From positions 1 through 15,552 of the forward strand of contig PCBE01000124.1 of the NCBI GenBank assembly GCA_002731295.1: a DNA stretch of 15,552 bases, read 5' to 3'. Under the pieces are notes generated by a model. That model was not told where the DNA came from and made no database searches. It saw only the letters and a program-made list of their open reading frames with translations. Of this stretch, positions 1 to 7,814 are shown piece after piece. Each line of letters begins with the position of its first letter. Positions within the stretch are counted from its first letter, which is position 1. A program made the translations under genes and the position numbers. The stretch comes from Acidiferrobacteraceae bacterium (GTDB taxonomy: Bacteria > Pseudomonadota > Gammaproteobacteria > Arenicellales > UBA868).

Positions 1-55
1 CAATAGTCCCAACATTTACATGCGGCTTGCTTCGCTCAAATTTAACTTTCGCCAC
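1..55 (-). CDS. tuf: Elongation factor Tu, N-terminal fragment (gene runs off the left edge)
   Basis: Only the first 18 codons lie in the window. They translate as MAKVKFERSKPHVNVGTI, which matches the start of EF-Tu just before its G1 P-loop. EF-Tu is the GTPase that carries aminoacyl-tRNA to the ribosomal A site. The start is a GTG at 53-55, preceded by a purine-rich ribosome binding site (GAGAGGGAAGAG). It lies 27 nt after the fusA stop, with no promoter or terminator seen between them, so it is probably the last gene of the str operon (the tufA position). The identification rests on a short but highly conserved stretch plus the usual fusA-tuf order. The rest of the gene cannot be seen. 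Confidence 0.93.
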   Translation of the reverse strand, partial: MAKVKFERSKPHVNVGTI

Positions 56-82
56 TTTCTCTTCCCTCTCGTGATTCAGTGG

Positions 83-2179
83 TTAACTTGCTTTTCTCAT
101 CATAACTTCCGTTACACTGGCAGGCGCCGGAAGATACTGACTAAACTCCATGGAATATGTCGCTCTACCCTGTGTCACTGAACGCAAGGAGGTCGCATAA
201 CCAAACATTTCAGACAAAGGTACTTCTGCTCTTACAACTTTCCCACTTGGGATTTCATCCATCTCTGAAATCATGCCCCGTCGGGAATTCAGGTCTCCCG
301 TTACGCTCCCCATATATTCTTCAGGTGTAACCACCTCGACACGCATGATGGGCTCAAGCAGCGTAGGGTCTGCTTTTAGGCAACCTCCCCTGAATCCCTG
401 CATGGCCGCCGCTTTAAACGCGTGCTCTGAGGAATCGACATCATGGTAGGACCCATCGTATAGCGTAACCTTGACATCGATTACTGGGTAACCCGCAATC
501 ACACCTGAACCCATTGCTTCGACGACACCTTTTTCAACGGCAGGAATATATTCCCGAGGCACAGCGCCGCCTTTAATCGCATCCACAAACTCGAATCCAT
601 CACCTTTCTTCTGCGGCTCAATCCGAAGACAGACATGGCCATACTGACCACGCCCACCAGTCTGTTTAGCATGCTTATGCTCCTGCTCAACCGCACGATT
701 CAATGTCTCACGGTAAGCCACCTGTGGCTTGCCAATATTGGCATCAACGCTGAATTCACGGCGTAACCGGTCGATGATGATCTCTAGGTGGAGTTCTCCC
801 ATGCCAGAGATGATTGTCTGACCTGATTCATCGTCAGTGAAAACCCTAAAGGACGGGTCTTCTTGCGATAACTTGCCCAGAGCAACGCCAAGTTTTTCCT
901 GATCATTCTTGGTTTTAGGTTCAACTGCTTGCGAGATTACAGGTTCTGGAAATTCCATCCGCTCCAGAGTGATTACATTGGCAGGATCACAGAGGGTATC
1001 TCCAGTCGTGATGTTCTTAAGTCCGACTGCTGCTGCAATATCGCCCGCTCGTACCTCACTAATTTCATCCCTTGAGTTTGCATGCATCTGAAGAATACGC
1101 CCGATGCGTTCCTTTTTGTCCTTGACTGGGTTGTAGACAGTGTCTCCCGTTTTGAGGATGCCTGAATACACTCTGAAAAAAACCAGTTGGCCAACATATG
1201 TATCGGTCATGATCTTGAAGCCCAGTGCTGAAAAGTGCTCATCATCACTTGATTGGCGTGTGGTCTCTGTTTCACCGTCCTCCAGCAGACCACGAATAGC
1301 GGGCACCTCTGTCGGGTTCGGCATGTAGTCAATCACAGCATCCAGCAGAGTCTGGACTCCTTTATTCTTAAATGCAGAACCGCATGTCACCAGAACAAGT
1401 TCGTTGGCAATCGTTCTCGCACGCAGCCCCGCTTTGATTTCAGCATCTGACAGGACACCCACTTCCAGGTACTTGTCCATCAATTGTTCCGAGGACTCTG
1501 CAGCTGCTTCAATCAGTTTTTCACGATACGCTACGCATTGCGCGACCAGTTCGACTGGAACTTCATGTTCTTCAAACTGGGTTCCCATTGTCGACATATC
1601 CCAATGAATAGCCTTCATACGTATAAGGTCAACTATTCCAGAAAAGGAATCTTCCGCACCAATTGGCACCTGCAGTGGCAGCGCATTCGATCCGAGACGA
1701 TCGGATATCTGGTTCACTACACGAAAATAATCGGCGCCAGTGCGGTCCATCTTATTGATAAACGCAAGCCGCGGAACATGGTATGTGTCAGCCTGACGCC
1801 AAACTGTTTCTGATTGCGGCTCTACACCACCTACCCCACAGAAAACAGCTACTGCACCATCGAGAACCCGCAGAGACCGCTCCACTTCGATAGTAAAATC
1901 AACGTGTCCGGGTGTGTCTATGATATTGACGCGGTGCTCTTCGTAGTCCTGCCGCATACCGCTCCAGAAACAGGTTGTTGCGGCGGAAGTAATTGTGATC
2001 CCGCGTTCCTGTTCCTGTTCCATCCAGTCCATGACAGCATTACCGTCGTGAACCTCACCAAGTTTATGAGATATCCCAGTATAGAAAAGGATGCGCTCGG
2101 TCGTGGTGGTTTTACCGGCGTCTATGTGGGCCATGATGCCGACATTTCGGTAACGGTTAAGGGGAGTAATCCGTGCCAC
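83..2179 (-). CDS. fusA: Translation elongation factor G (EF-G)
   Basis: GTPase that drives translocation of tRNAs and mRNA on the ribosome and, with RRF, ribosome recycling. The protein has 698 aa, close to the usual ~700. All G-domain motifs are visible: P-loop AHIDAGKT at 17-24, switch I RGITIT at 59-64, DTPGH at 88-92, NKMD at 142-145 and GSA near 265. The remaining EF-G domains follow, including the GGRGQYGHV segment of domain IV, and the C-terminus is intact. The start is a GTG at 2177-2179; the next residues [11 protein letters not shown] align with the normal EF-G N-terminus, so no other start fits. The Shine-Dalgarno is poor (only a GGAT about 9 nt upstream). The gene starts 30 nt after the rpsG stop, which suggests coupling to rpsG translation. 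It is third in the str operon and is followed closely by tuf. Confidence 0.98.
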   Translation of the reverse strand: MARITPLNRYRNVGIMAHIDAGKTTTTERILFYTGISHKLGEVHDGNAVMDWMEQEQERGITITSAATTCFWSGMRQDYEEHRVNIIDTPGHVDFTIEVERSLRVLDGAVAVFCGVGGVEPQSETVWRQADTYHVPRLAFINKMDRTGADYFRVVNQISDRLGSNALPLQVPIGAEDSFSGIVDLIRMKAIHWDMSTMGTQFEEHEVPVELVAQCVAYREKLIEAAAESSEQLMDKYLEVGVLSDAEIKAGLRARTIANELVLVTCGSAFKNKGVQTLLDAVIDYMPNPTEVPAIRGLLEDGETETTRQSSDDEHFSALGFKIMTDTYVGQLVFFRVYSGILKTGDTVYNPVKDKKERIGRILQMHANSRDEISEVRAGDIAAAVGLKNITTGDTLCDPANVITLERMEFPEPVISQAVEPKTKNDQEKLGVALGKLSQEDPSFRVFTDDESGQTIISGMGELHLEIIIDRLRREFSVDANIGKPQVAYRETLNRAVEQEHKHAKQTGGRGQYGHVCLRIEPQKKGDGFEFVDAIKGGAVPREYIPAVEKGVVEAMGSGVIAGYPVIDVKVTLYDGSYHDVDSSEHAFKAAAMQGFRGGCLKADPTLLEPIMRVEVVTPEEYMGSVTGDLNSRRGMISEMDEIPSGKVVRAEVPLSEMFGYATSLRSVTQGRATYSMEFSQYLPAPASVTEVMMRKAS

Positions 2180-2209
2180 GTTGTGATATCCAGTCGTCAG
2201 TTGAAAAAT

Positions 2210-2680
2210 TTAGAAACGGAAATGGGAAAATGCCTTATTTGCTTCTGCCATACGATGAACTTCATCTTTCTTACGAGCTGCCCCACCCCGTTTTTCAGCT
2301 GCATCCATCAACTCCCCGGCCAACCTTTGTGTCATGGACTTTTCACTGCGATTTCTTGCAGAGTCCACCAGCCAACGCATAGCCAGCGCATTACGACGAC
2401 TGGGTCGTACTTCTACAGGGACCTGATAAGTTGCACCACCTACCCGACGACTTTTAACTTCTACCACTGGTCGAATGTTATCTAATGCTTCGTAAAACAC
2501 ATCGAGTGGCTTTTCTGCCCCGCGCTCACTAATAATATCCAGCGCACCATAGATGATTCGCTCGGCGATCGATTTCTTGCCGTCGAGCATCATTACATTT
2601 ATGAACTTGGCGACTGTCTGATCCCCAAATTTGGGATCCGGCAGAATAGTCCGTTTTGGTACTTCTCTTCTTCTAGGCAT
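2210..2680 (-). CDS. rpsG: 30S ribosomal protein S7
   Basis: Primary 16S rRNA-binding protein that nucleates assembly of the 30S head and lines the E site. The protein has 156 aa, the common bacterial length. The N-terminus [10 protein letters not shown] and the internal segment [16 protein letters not shown] are typical of S7, and the basic C-terminus is complete. The ATG at 2678-2680 is the only sensible start. Its Shine-Dalgarno is weak: a GGAA about 10 nt upstream, inside a segment (2689-2695) that can pair with sequence just after the rpsL stop. In E. coli, S7 represses its own operon by binding the rpsL-rpsG spacer. Here that spacer is 347 nt, far longer than the E. coli one (about 100 nt), which may bear on how the gene is controlled. 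Confidence 0.98.
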   Translation of the reverse strand: MPRRREVPKRTILPDPKFGDQTVAKFINVMMLDGKKSIAERIIYGALDIISERGAEKPLDVFYEALDNIRPVVEVKSRRVGGATYQVPVEVRPSRRNALAMRWLVDSARNRSEKSMTQRLAGELMDAAEKRGGAARKKDEVHRMAEANKAFSHFRF

Positions 2681-2705
2681 CTAGCTTCGGTTCCGTTATG
2701 TTTCA

Positions 2706-2735
2706 GTCGACCCGGTTCGCTGAACCGGGCCCGAC
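2706..2735 (-). promoter_or_regulatory. GC-rich hairpin upstream of rpsG
   Basis: Exact 8-bp stem, CCCGGTTC at 2711-2718 with GAACCGGG at 2722-2729, closed by a 3-nt loop. It is extended by GTCG at 2706-2709 pairing with CGAC at 2732-2735 across a small bulge. It lies 25 nt upstream of the rpsG start codon and has no T-run in the operon direction, so it is not a standard terminator. It could be an RNA control element for rpsG or a stability hairpin; the role is inferred from position only. Confidence 0.5.
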
Positions 2736-2741
2736 ACCTAT

Positions 2742-2814
2742 TTGCTGTCCCGACATCCCGTTAAACGGCTACAACATGTGTGCTACCCGCCACACATGTG
2801 CAAAGTGACAGCAA
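2742..2814. repeat. Nested inverted repeats that can fold as a three-way junction
   Basis: An outer exact 8-bp stem (TTGCTGTC at 2742-2749 with GACAGCAA at 2807-2814) encloses two hairpins. One is a perfect 9-bp stem (ACATGTGTG at 2774-2782 with CACACATGT at 2791-2799, 8-nt loop). The other is a 5-bp mini-hairpin at 2758-2768. Three compatible stems in 73 nt is more than background suggests. The element lies between rpsL and rpsG and could be part of an S7-responsive leader or of an inserted repeat. Confidence 0.5.
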
Positions 2815-2917
2815 CCAACAAGGCATGCCCAATAGCAGTGAACACCGCCATTGCGCACAGTCCGGTGAGACAGCCTTTTGTCGCTAGCAACCGGTAAGCC
2901 ACCTTCGCGACTTCTGC

Positions 2918-2950
2918 AGCGATCCTTTATCAGGCAAGATCGCTTTTTTT
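2918..2950 (+). terminator. Terminator-like hairpin on the plus strand, inside the spacer
   Basis: AGCGATC at 2918-2924 pairs exactly with GATCGCT at 2938-2944 over a 13-nt loop, and the stem runs straight into a T-run (2944-2950) on the plus strand. This is the form of an intrinsic terminator, although the stem is only 7 bp and moderate in GC. It points against the operon and there is no plus-strand gene upstream. If active it would end an antisense transcript. In the operon direction the tract is a run of A before the stem and would not terminate. Confidence 0.4.
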
Positions 2951-2955
2951 CACCG

Positions 2956-2978
2956 TGACCAATTAGCCAAGTTGGTCA
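2956..2978. repeat. Inverted repeat in the rpsL-rpsG spacer
   Basis: TGACCAA at 2956-2962 and TTGGTCA at 2972-2978 form an exact 7-bp stem with a 9-nt loop. There is no T-run on either side. It is one of several hairpins packed into this spacer. Confidence 0.4.
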
Positions 2979-2994
2979 ATTTTCGGTTAATGTA

Positions 2995-3019
2995 TTCCGG
3001 CCTCAACACCTGACCGGAA
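2995..3019. repeat. Inverted repeat just after the rpsL stop
   Basis: TTCCGG at 2995-3000 pairs exactly with CCGGAA at 3014-3019 over a 13-nt loop. In the mRNA it follows the rpsL stop by 8 nt. Its rpsL-proximal arm is the same sequence that can pair with 2689-2695 next to the rpsG start, so the local and long-range pairings exclude each other. Confidence 0.4.
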
Positions 3020-3027
3020 CCTAATCA

Positions 3028-3402
3028 CTACGACTTCGGTTTTTTCGCTCCATACTTTGACCGACCCTGCCGGCGCTCTCCAACTCCCGAGGTATCAAGC
3101 GTCCCCCGAACAGTATGGTAGCGAACGCCTGGTAAATCTTTGACTCTCCCACCCCGGATCAGAACCACTGAGTGTTCCTGGAGATTGTGCCCTTCTCCAC
3201 CGATGTAGCTTGTCACCTCATAGCCATTCGTTAATCGAACGCGTGCAACTTTTCGCAGTGCCGAATTGGGTTTCTTCGGCGTAGTCGTGTAAACACGGGT
3301 ACAGACCCCCCTTTTCTGCGGGCATGAAGCCAGAGCCGGCACGTTACTTTTCTTGACCTGCCGTGACCGCGATTTTCTGACGAGTTGATTTATTGTTGGC
3401 AC
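3028..3402 (-). CDS. rpsL: 30S ribosomal protein S12
   Basis: Protein of the decoding centre that contacts the A site and controls accuracy. It has 124 aa, the standard bacterial length, with [17 protein letters not shown] near the start, [14 protein letters not shown] at 39-52 and the [17 protein letters not shown] segment at 84-100. The streptomycin-relevant lysines K43 and K88 are both present, so the sequence is of the sensitive type. D89, modified by RimO in many bacteria, is also present. The start is a GTG at 3400-3402, with AGGAACGGG about 10 nt upstream. The stop is a tandem in-frame TAG TGA. It is the first gene of the str operon, directly downstream of a strong predicted promoter; the leader would be about 55 nt. 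Confidence 0.98.
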   Translation of the reverse strand: MPTINQLVRKSRSRQVKKSNVPALASCPQKRGVCTRVYTTTPKKPNSALRKVARVRLTNGYEVTSYIGGEGHNLQEHSVVLIRGGRVKDLPGVRYHTVRGTLDTSGVGERRQGRSKYGAKKPKS

Positions 3403-3464
3403 TGTTTAAGACCCGTTCCTGTTCGGCCGATCCACCAGCTCAATGTAGCCGGGAAAGGGGCGCG

Positions 3465-3493
3465 ATTCTAGGCAGATAAACGATTTTTGTCAA
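3465..3493 (-). promoter_or_regulatory. Sigma70 promoter of the str operon
   Basis: On the minus strand there is a perfect -35 box TTGACA (3488-3493), a spacer of exactly 17 nt and a -10 box TAGAAT (3465-3470, one mismatch to consensus). The bases after the -10 box are CGCGCCCC, a GC-rich discriminator of the kind linked to stringent (ppGpp/DksA) control of ribosomal promoters. The likely start of transcription is near 3458. It sits in the 123-nt rpoC-rpsL gap and faces rpsL, so rpsL-rpsG-fusA-tuf probably has its own promoter in addition to any read-through from rpoC. Confidence 0.82.
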
Positions 3494-3500
3494 GAAATCG
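3481..3500. repeat. Palindrome overlapping the -35 box
   Basis: CGATTT at 3481-3486 and AAATCG at 3495-3500 form an inverted repeat with an 8-nt centre that contains the -35 hexamer of the str promoter. It could be an operator. Alternatively it could fold in RNA from rpoC as a weak hairpin followed only by TTTAT, which is too little T to call a terminator. Confidence 0.3.
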
Positions 3501-3525
3501 CCGCCCTCAACATCCAGTCCTTGTA

Positions 3526-6500
3526 TCATGCTTCGGCAACCTCAGATGCTTGCTGTTCCTGATCACCGGTAAAATCTGTGCTGAAACTCAATTCAACAAG
3601 TTCTGGCTTCTCAGTGTCTTTCTCCTCACGTTTACGCTTGCGCTCCTCATGATATGCAAGCCCGGTCCCTGCAGGTATCAATCGACCCACGATGACATTC
3701 TCTTTAAGACCTCGAAGGTGATCCACCTTACCCTGCATGGACGCCTCGGTTAGAACGCGTGTCGTCTCCTGGAACGATGCTGCTGAGATAAACGACTCCG
3801 TACTCAAAGAAGCCTTGGTGATACCGAGAAGCACCGGTTCAAAAACCGCCGGTTCTTTCCCATCCGCAACCAATTGCTCATTCTCACCAAGAAGCGTTGC
3901 CCGTTCGATCTGATCGTTCAGCAGATACCCGGTATCACCACTTTCAGCGATCCGGACTTTCCGCAACATCTGCCGAATGATCACTTCGATGTGTTTGTCG
4001 TTGATCTTCACACCCTGCAAGCGGTATACATCCTGCACCTCGTTGACTATGTAAGCAGTCACTTCCTTCACGCCAAGCAATGCCAATATATCTGACGCGA
4101 TTGGAGGACCCTCCACCACTTCGTCACCTCTTTCGATGTGCTCACCATCAAATACAGTGATAGGGCGACCCTTTGGTATCTGCATCTCGTGCTCTTCGTT
4201 GTCTTCAGTCGTGATCACCAGCCTTATCTTGGTTTTCACCTCTTTACCGAAGGACACAACACCACTATGAGTTGCAAGTATCGCTGGCTCTTTGGGCTTA
4301 CGCGCTTCAAACAGTTCGGCCACCCGGGGTAGACCACCTGTAATATCCCGGGTCTTGGATCCCTCTTGCGGTATTCGAGCAAGAACGTCCCCCGCCTCGA
4401 CCTTGTCACCATTCTCAATGGTTATTGATGCGCCTGGTAGGATCTGGTAGCTAGCCTCTTTTTCCGAACCGGGTATGATTTTTGGTTTTCCCCGACCGTC
4501 TACCAACTCGATCGTCGGCTTGATGTCCTGCGCGGTACCTCGGCGCTGCTTGCTATCAAGCACCAGATAGGTCGTCGTCCCTGTCAATTCGTCTGTCTGC
4601 TGGCTGACAGAGATACCCTCGACTATATTGTCGAACCGAACTTTTCCGGCAACTTCAGTAATGATGGGATGCGTGTGCGGTTCCCAGGCAGCAATGACCT
4701 GACCGCTGGTCACTTCGTCACCACTATCAACTCTCACCCCCGCACCGTAAGGAACCTTATAACGCTCACGGTCAACACCATGAATATCATGAACAATAAG
4801 CTCGCCCGATCGGGAGACGACTACATTGTGACCGTTCTTCTTTCGAACTGAACGGATCCTGCTGAACGACACGGTACCATTGTTCTTAACTTCAACATGA
4901 CTCGACGCTGCTGTTCTAGACGCAGCACCACCGATATGAAACGTACGCATGGTCAACTGAGTACCGGGCTCACCGATACTCTGCGCGGCCATCACGCCCA
5001 CCGCTTCACCCCTGTTAACCACATGCCCGCGTGCTAAATCTCTACCATAACAGGTGGAACACACGCCATAACGGGTCTCACAAGTCACTGGTGAGCGCAC
5101 CATAACCTGATTGACGTTGTGTTCTTCAAACAGTAGAACAGTTTCTTCATCAACTATCCCGTTCGCCGGCAACAGTTGTTGGCCATCTACTGGGCTGACT
5201 ACCTCTTCGGCAACTGACCGACCTAGAATTCGATCAGCTAGCGGTATCACCACCTCACCACCCTGAACAATTGCTTCACGTTGCAGACCATTGGCCGTTC
5301 CACAGTCATCTTCGGTAATCACGAGGTCCTGGCAGACATCAACCAGGCGACGTGTCAGGTAACCGGAGTTTGCTGTCTTCAGTGCCGTGTCCGCCAGGCC
5401 CTTACGGGCACCGTGTGTTGAAATAAAGTACTGCAGAACATTGAGACCTTCTCTGAAGTTCGCTGTAATCGGTGTCTCGATGATCGAGCCGTCCGGTTTC
5501 GCCATCAGGCCACGCATCCCGGCAAGTTGTCGTATCTGGGCATGACTGCCCCTGGCTCCGGAATCCGCCATCATGTAGATTGAGTTAAACGATTCCTGAT
5601 CAACTTCTTGCTTTTGTGCATTCACAACCTTTTCGACTTTGAGTTGATCCATCATCGATTTGGCAACGTCATCACTGGCGTGGGTCCAGATATCAACGAC
5701 TTTGTTGTAGCGCTCTCCATCGGTCAGCAATCCAGAGCCATACTGCTCCTGAATTGACTTTACTTCGCTTTCCGCCTTGACCAGGACATCGGCCTTGTTA
5801 GCCGGGACCATCATGTCATCTACGCCAATAGAAACACCTGCCTTAGCTGCCATCGAAAACCCGGCATACATCAACTGGTCACAAAAAATAACAGTGTCTT
5901 TTAAACCGACTTTCCGATAACACTCATCAATCAGACTTGATATTGCCCGTTTCTTCATCACCTGGTTGACCAGTTCGAAAGGGAGTCCTTTGGGCAGAAT
6001 TTCTGACAACAATGCACGGCCCGCCGTAGTCTCGTAAAGTGCTGTAAAGCTTTCAAGATCTCCATCGGCAGTGACTCGTGACTGTGTAATGCGAGCTTTG
6101 ATGCACGCATGCAACGACAGCACGCCGGCGTCAAGTCCTCGTCGAACCTCGAGCACATCGGAAAAGACCATGCCCTCGCCTGGTTCATTCACTTTTTCAC
6201 GAGTCATGTAATAAAGGCCCAACACGATGTCCTGCGACGGAACAATAATTGGGTCGCCATTGGCCGGTGACAGAATATTGTTTGAGGACATCATCAGTGA
6301 TCGTGCTTCCAGTTGAGCCTCAACTGATAACGGAACATGCACCGCCATCTGGTCACCATCAAAGTCCGCGTTATAGGGTGTACAGACCAGGGGGTGCAGT
6401 TGGATCGCCTTTCCTTCAATCAGTATGGGTTCGAAAGCCTGGATCCCCAGTCGATGCAGCGTTGGTGCACGATTCAAAAGTACGGGGTGCTCACGAATAA

Positions 6501-7755
6501 CTTCATCGAGAATATCCCACACCTCAGGCTCTTCCATCTCGACCATTTTTTTGGCTTGCTTAATCGTTGAAGCCAGCGCGCGCATCTCCAGTTTATGAAA
6601 GATGAAGGGCTTAAAGAGTTCCAGTGCCATCTTCTTGGGCAAACCACACTGATGCAGTTTGAGTGTCGGCCCGACTACGATCACCGAACGACCGGAGTAA
6701 TCGACACGTTTTCCCAGAAGGTTATGACGGAAACGGCCCTGTTTACCCTTGATCATGTCTGCCAGGGACTTCAACTGGCGTTTGTTGGGACCCGTCACAG
6801 CCTTTCCTCGGCGACCGTTATCAAGCAGTGCATCGACCGACTCCTGCAACATGCGTTTCTCATTGCGGACGATGATGTCCGGCGCATTCAAATCGAGCAG
6901 TCGGCGCAAGCGATTGTTACGGTTGATTACACGTCGATACAGATCATTGAGGTCTGAGGTCGCAAATCGACCCCCTTCAAGAGGCACCAAAGGCCGCAGG
7001 TCCGGGGGTAGCACCGGCAGAACCTCCATGATCATCCATTCCGGCTTATTCCCGGAATGGATAAACGCTTCGACAACTTTAAGTCGTTTGATCAGTTTTT
7101 TGGTCTTTGTCTCGGATGTCGACTCAGCAAGTTGCTCGCGCAGTAGCGCAGACTCCATTTTAGGATCCAGTGCTTTCAATAATTCCTTGATCGCCTCGGC
7201 ACCCATACCTGCGTCGAAGTCTGCACCGTATTCTTCGACGGCTTCATAGTAGGCATCCTCAGTCAGCAAGGTGCTGGTTTCAAGTTCAGTCATCCCAGGA
7301 TCGGTAACTACATAAGCCTCGAAGTACAGCACACGCTCGATCTCCCGCACGGTCATATCGAGTAATACACCCAACCGGGATGGCAACGACTTCAAAAACC
7401 AGATATGAGCGACCGGGCTAGCCAATTCGATGTGGCCCATGCGTTCTCGGCGTACTTTGGACAATGTGACTTCAACGCCGCATTTCTCACAAATGACGCC
7501 TCGGTGCTTCAAGCGTTTGTATTTACCGCATAAGCACTCGTAGTCACTGATCGGTCCAAACAACTTTGCACAAAAAAGTCCATCGCGCTCTGGCTTGAAA
7601 GTGCGGTAATTTATGGTCTCGGGTTTCTTAACTTCACCCCAAGACCAGGAGCGTATCTTGTCTGGTGATGCAAGTCCGATCCTAATCGAATCAAAGTCTT
7701 CTTCTACGACATTGTGCTTTCCGAACTGGCTGAACATACGTGACAAGTCATTCAT
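3526..7755 (-). CDS. rpoC: DNA-directed RNA polymerase subunit beta'
   Basis: Catalytic subunit of RNA polymerase. The 1409 aa match the gammaproteobacterial form (E. coli 1407). Visible features in order: zinc-finger cysteines C74, C76, C89 and C92; the lid/rudder region around 250-350 with [23 protein letters not shown]; the Mg-binding motif NADFDGDQ at 462-469 with its three aspartates D464, D466 and D468; the bridge-helix region with [19 protein letters not shown]; the second zinc site (DDCGTANG and [11 protein letters not shown]); and the trigger loop [23 protein letters not shown]. After the trigger loop comes a long region of about 200 aa, consistent with the SI3 insertion of proteobacterial beta'. 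The tail is acidic. The ATG at 7753-7755 has GGGGA about 5 nt upstream, and the gene lies 59 nt after rpoB, as expected for an rpoBC operon. No terminator is clear after its stop. Confidence 0.99.
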   Translation of the reverse strand: MNDLSRMFSQFGKHNVVEEDFDSIRIGLASPDKIRSWSWGEVKKPETINYRTFKPERDGLFCAKLFGPISDYECLCGKYKRLKHRGVICEKCGVEVTLSKVRRERMGHIELASPVAHIWFLKSLPSRLGVLLDMTVREIERVLYFEAYVVTDPGMTELETSTLLTEDAYYEAVEEYGADFDAGMGAEAIKELLKALDPKMESALLREQLAESTSETKTKKLIKRLKVVEAFIHSGNKPEWMIMEVLPVLPPDLRPLVPLEGGRFATSDLNDLYRRVINRNNRLRRLLDLNAPDIIVRNEKRMLQESVDALLDNGRRGKAVTGPNKRQLKSLADMIKGKQGRFRHNLLGKRVDYSGRSVIVVGPTLKLHQCGLPKKMALELFKPFIFHKLEMRALASTIKQAKKMVEMEEPEVWDILDEVIREHPVLLNRAPTLHRLGIQAFEPILIEGKAIQLHPLVCTPYNADFDGDQMAVHVPLSVEAQLEARSLMMSSNNILSPANGDPIIVPSQDIVLGLYYMTREKVNEPGEGMVFSDVLEVRRGLDAGVLSLHACIKARITQSRVTADGDLESFTALYETTAGRALLSEILPKGLPFELVNQVMKKRAISSLIDECYRKVGLKDTVIFCDQLMYAGFSMAAKAGVSIGVDDMMVPANKADVLVKAESEVKSIQEQYGSGLLTDGERYNKVVDIWTHASDDVAKSMMDQLKVEKVVNAQKQEVDQESFNSIYMMADSGARGSHAQIRQLAGMRGLMAKPDGSIIETPITANFREGLNVLQYFISTHGARKGLADTALKTANSGYLTRRLVDVCQDLVITEDDCGTANGLQREAIVQGGEVVIPLADRILGRSVAEEVVSPVDGQQLLPANGIVDEETVLLFEEHNVNQVMVRSPVTCETRYGVCSTCYGRDLARGHVVNRGEAVGVMAAQSIGEPGTQLTMRTFHIGGAASRTAASSHVEVKNNGTVSFSRIRSVRKKNGHNVVVSRSGELIVHDIHGVDRERYKVPYGAGVRVDSGDEVTSGQVIAAWEPHTHPIITEVAGKVRFDNIVEGISVSQQTDELTGTTTYLVLDSKQRRGTAQDIKPTIELVDGRGKPKIIPGSEKEASYQILPGASITIENGDKVEAGDVLARIPQEGSKTRDITGGLPRVAELFEARKPKEPAILATHSGVVSFGKEVKTKIRLVITTEDNEEHEMQIPKGRPITVFDGEHIERGDEVVEGPPIASDILALLGVKEVTAYIVNEVQDVYRLQGVKINDKHIEVIIRQMLRKVRIAESGDTGYLLNDQIERATLLGENEQLVADGKEPAVFEPVLLGITKASLSTESFISAASFQETTRVLTEASMQGKVDHLRGLKENVIVGRLIPAGTGLAYHEERKRKREEKDTEKPELVELSFSTDFTGDQEQQASEVAEA

Positions 7756-7814
7756 AAAATTCCCCGAGCTTTAAATCTGTGGTGGGCATAGATGGCAAGT
7801 GATTCCGCACTGAT

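Larger units (their letters stand above)
2686..3024. repeat. Terminal inverted repeat bounding the rpsL-rpsG spacer
   Basis: Bases 2686-2695 (TTCGGTTCCG) and 3015-3024 (CGGAACCTAA) are inverted copies matching at 9 of 10 positions, with a core of 7 exact bases (2689-2695 with 3015-3021). They sit 5 nt upstream of the rpsG start and 3 nt beyond the rpsL stop, so they enclose almost the entire spacer. They could be the ends of a small non-coding insertion or the closing stem of a large RNA domain. I see no convincing target-site duplication. Confidence 0.45.
2681..3027 (-). promoter_or_regulatory. Long structured rpsL-rpsG spacer, candidate S7 autoregulatory region
   Basis: This is the only gene-free stretch over 300 nt. 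It contains no convincing protein gene. It holds a series of exact inverted repeats, listed separately: an 8-bp hairpin near rpsG, a compound element at 2742-2814, a hairpin with a plus-strand T-run, and two short hairpins near rpsL. The whole spacer is bounded by a near-perfect inverted repeat. None of the hairpins is followed by a T-run in the operon direction, so I see no terminator for the operon itself. E. coli S7 binds the equivalent, much shorter, spacer; assigning that role here is inference from position. An inserted repeat element is the main alternative. Confidence 0.5.

Noticed and set aside
1814..2485. 223-codon open frame on the plus strand across fusA and rpsG
   Set aside because: It lies antisense to two certain core genes, spans their junction, and its translation has no recognisable domain. 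It is a codon-bias shadow.
2940..2985. Possible internal promoter for rpsG starting from TTGACC in the spacer
   Set aside because: No -10 hexamer resembling TATAAT occurs at 16-18 nt.
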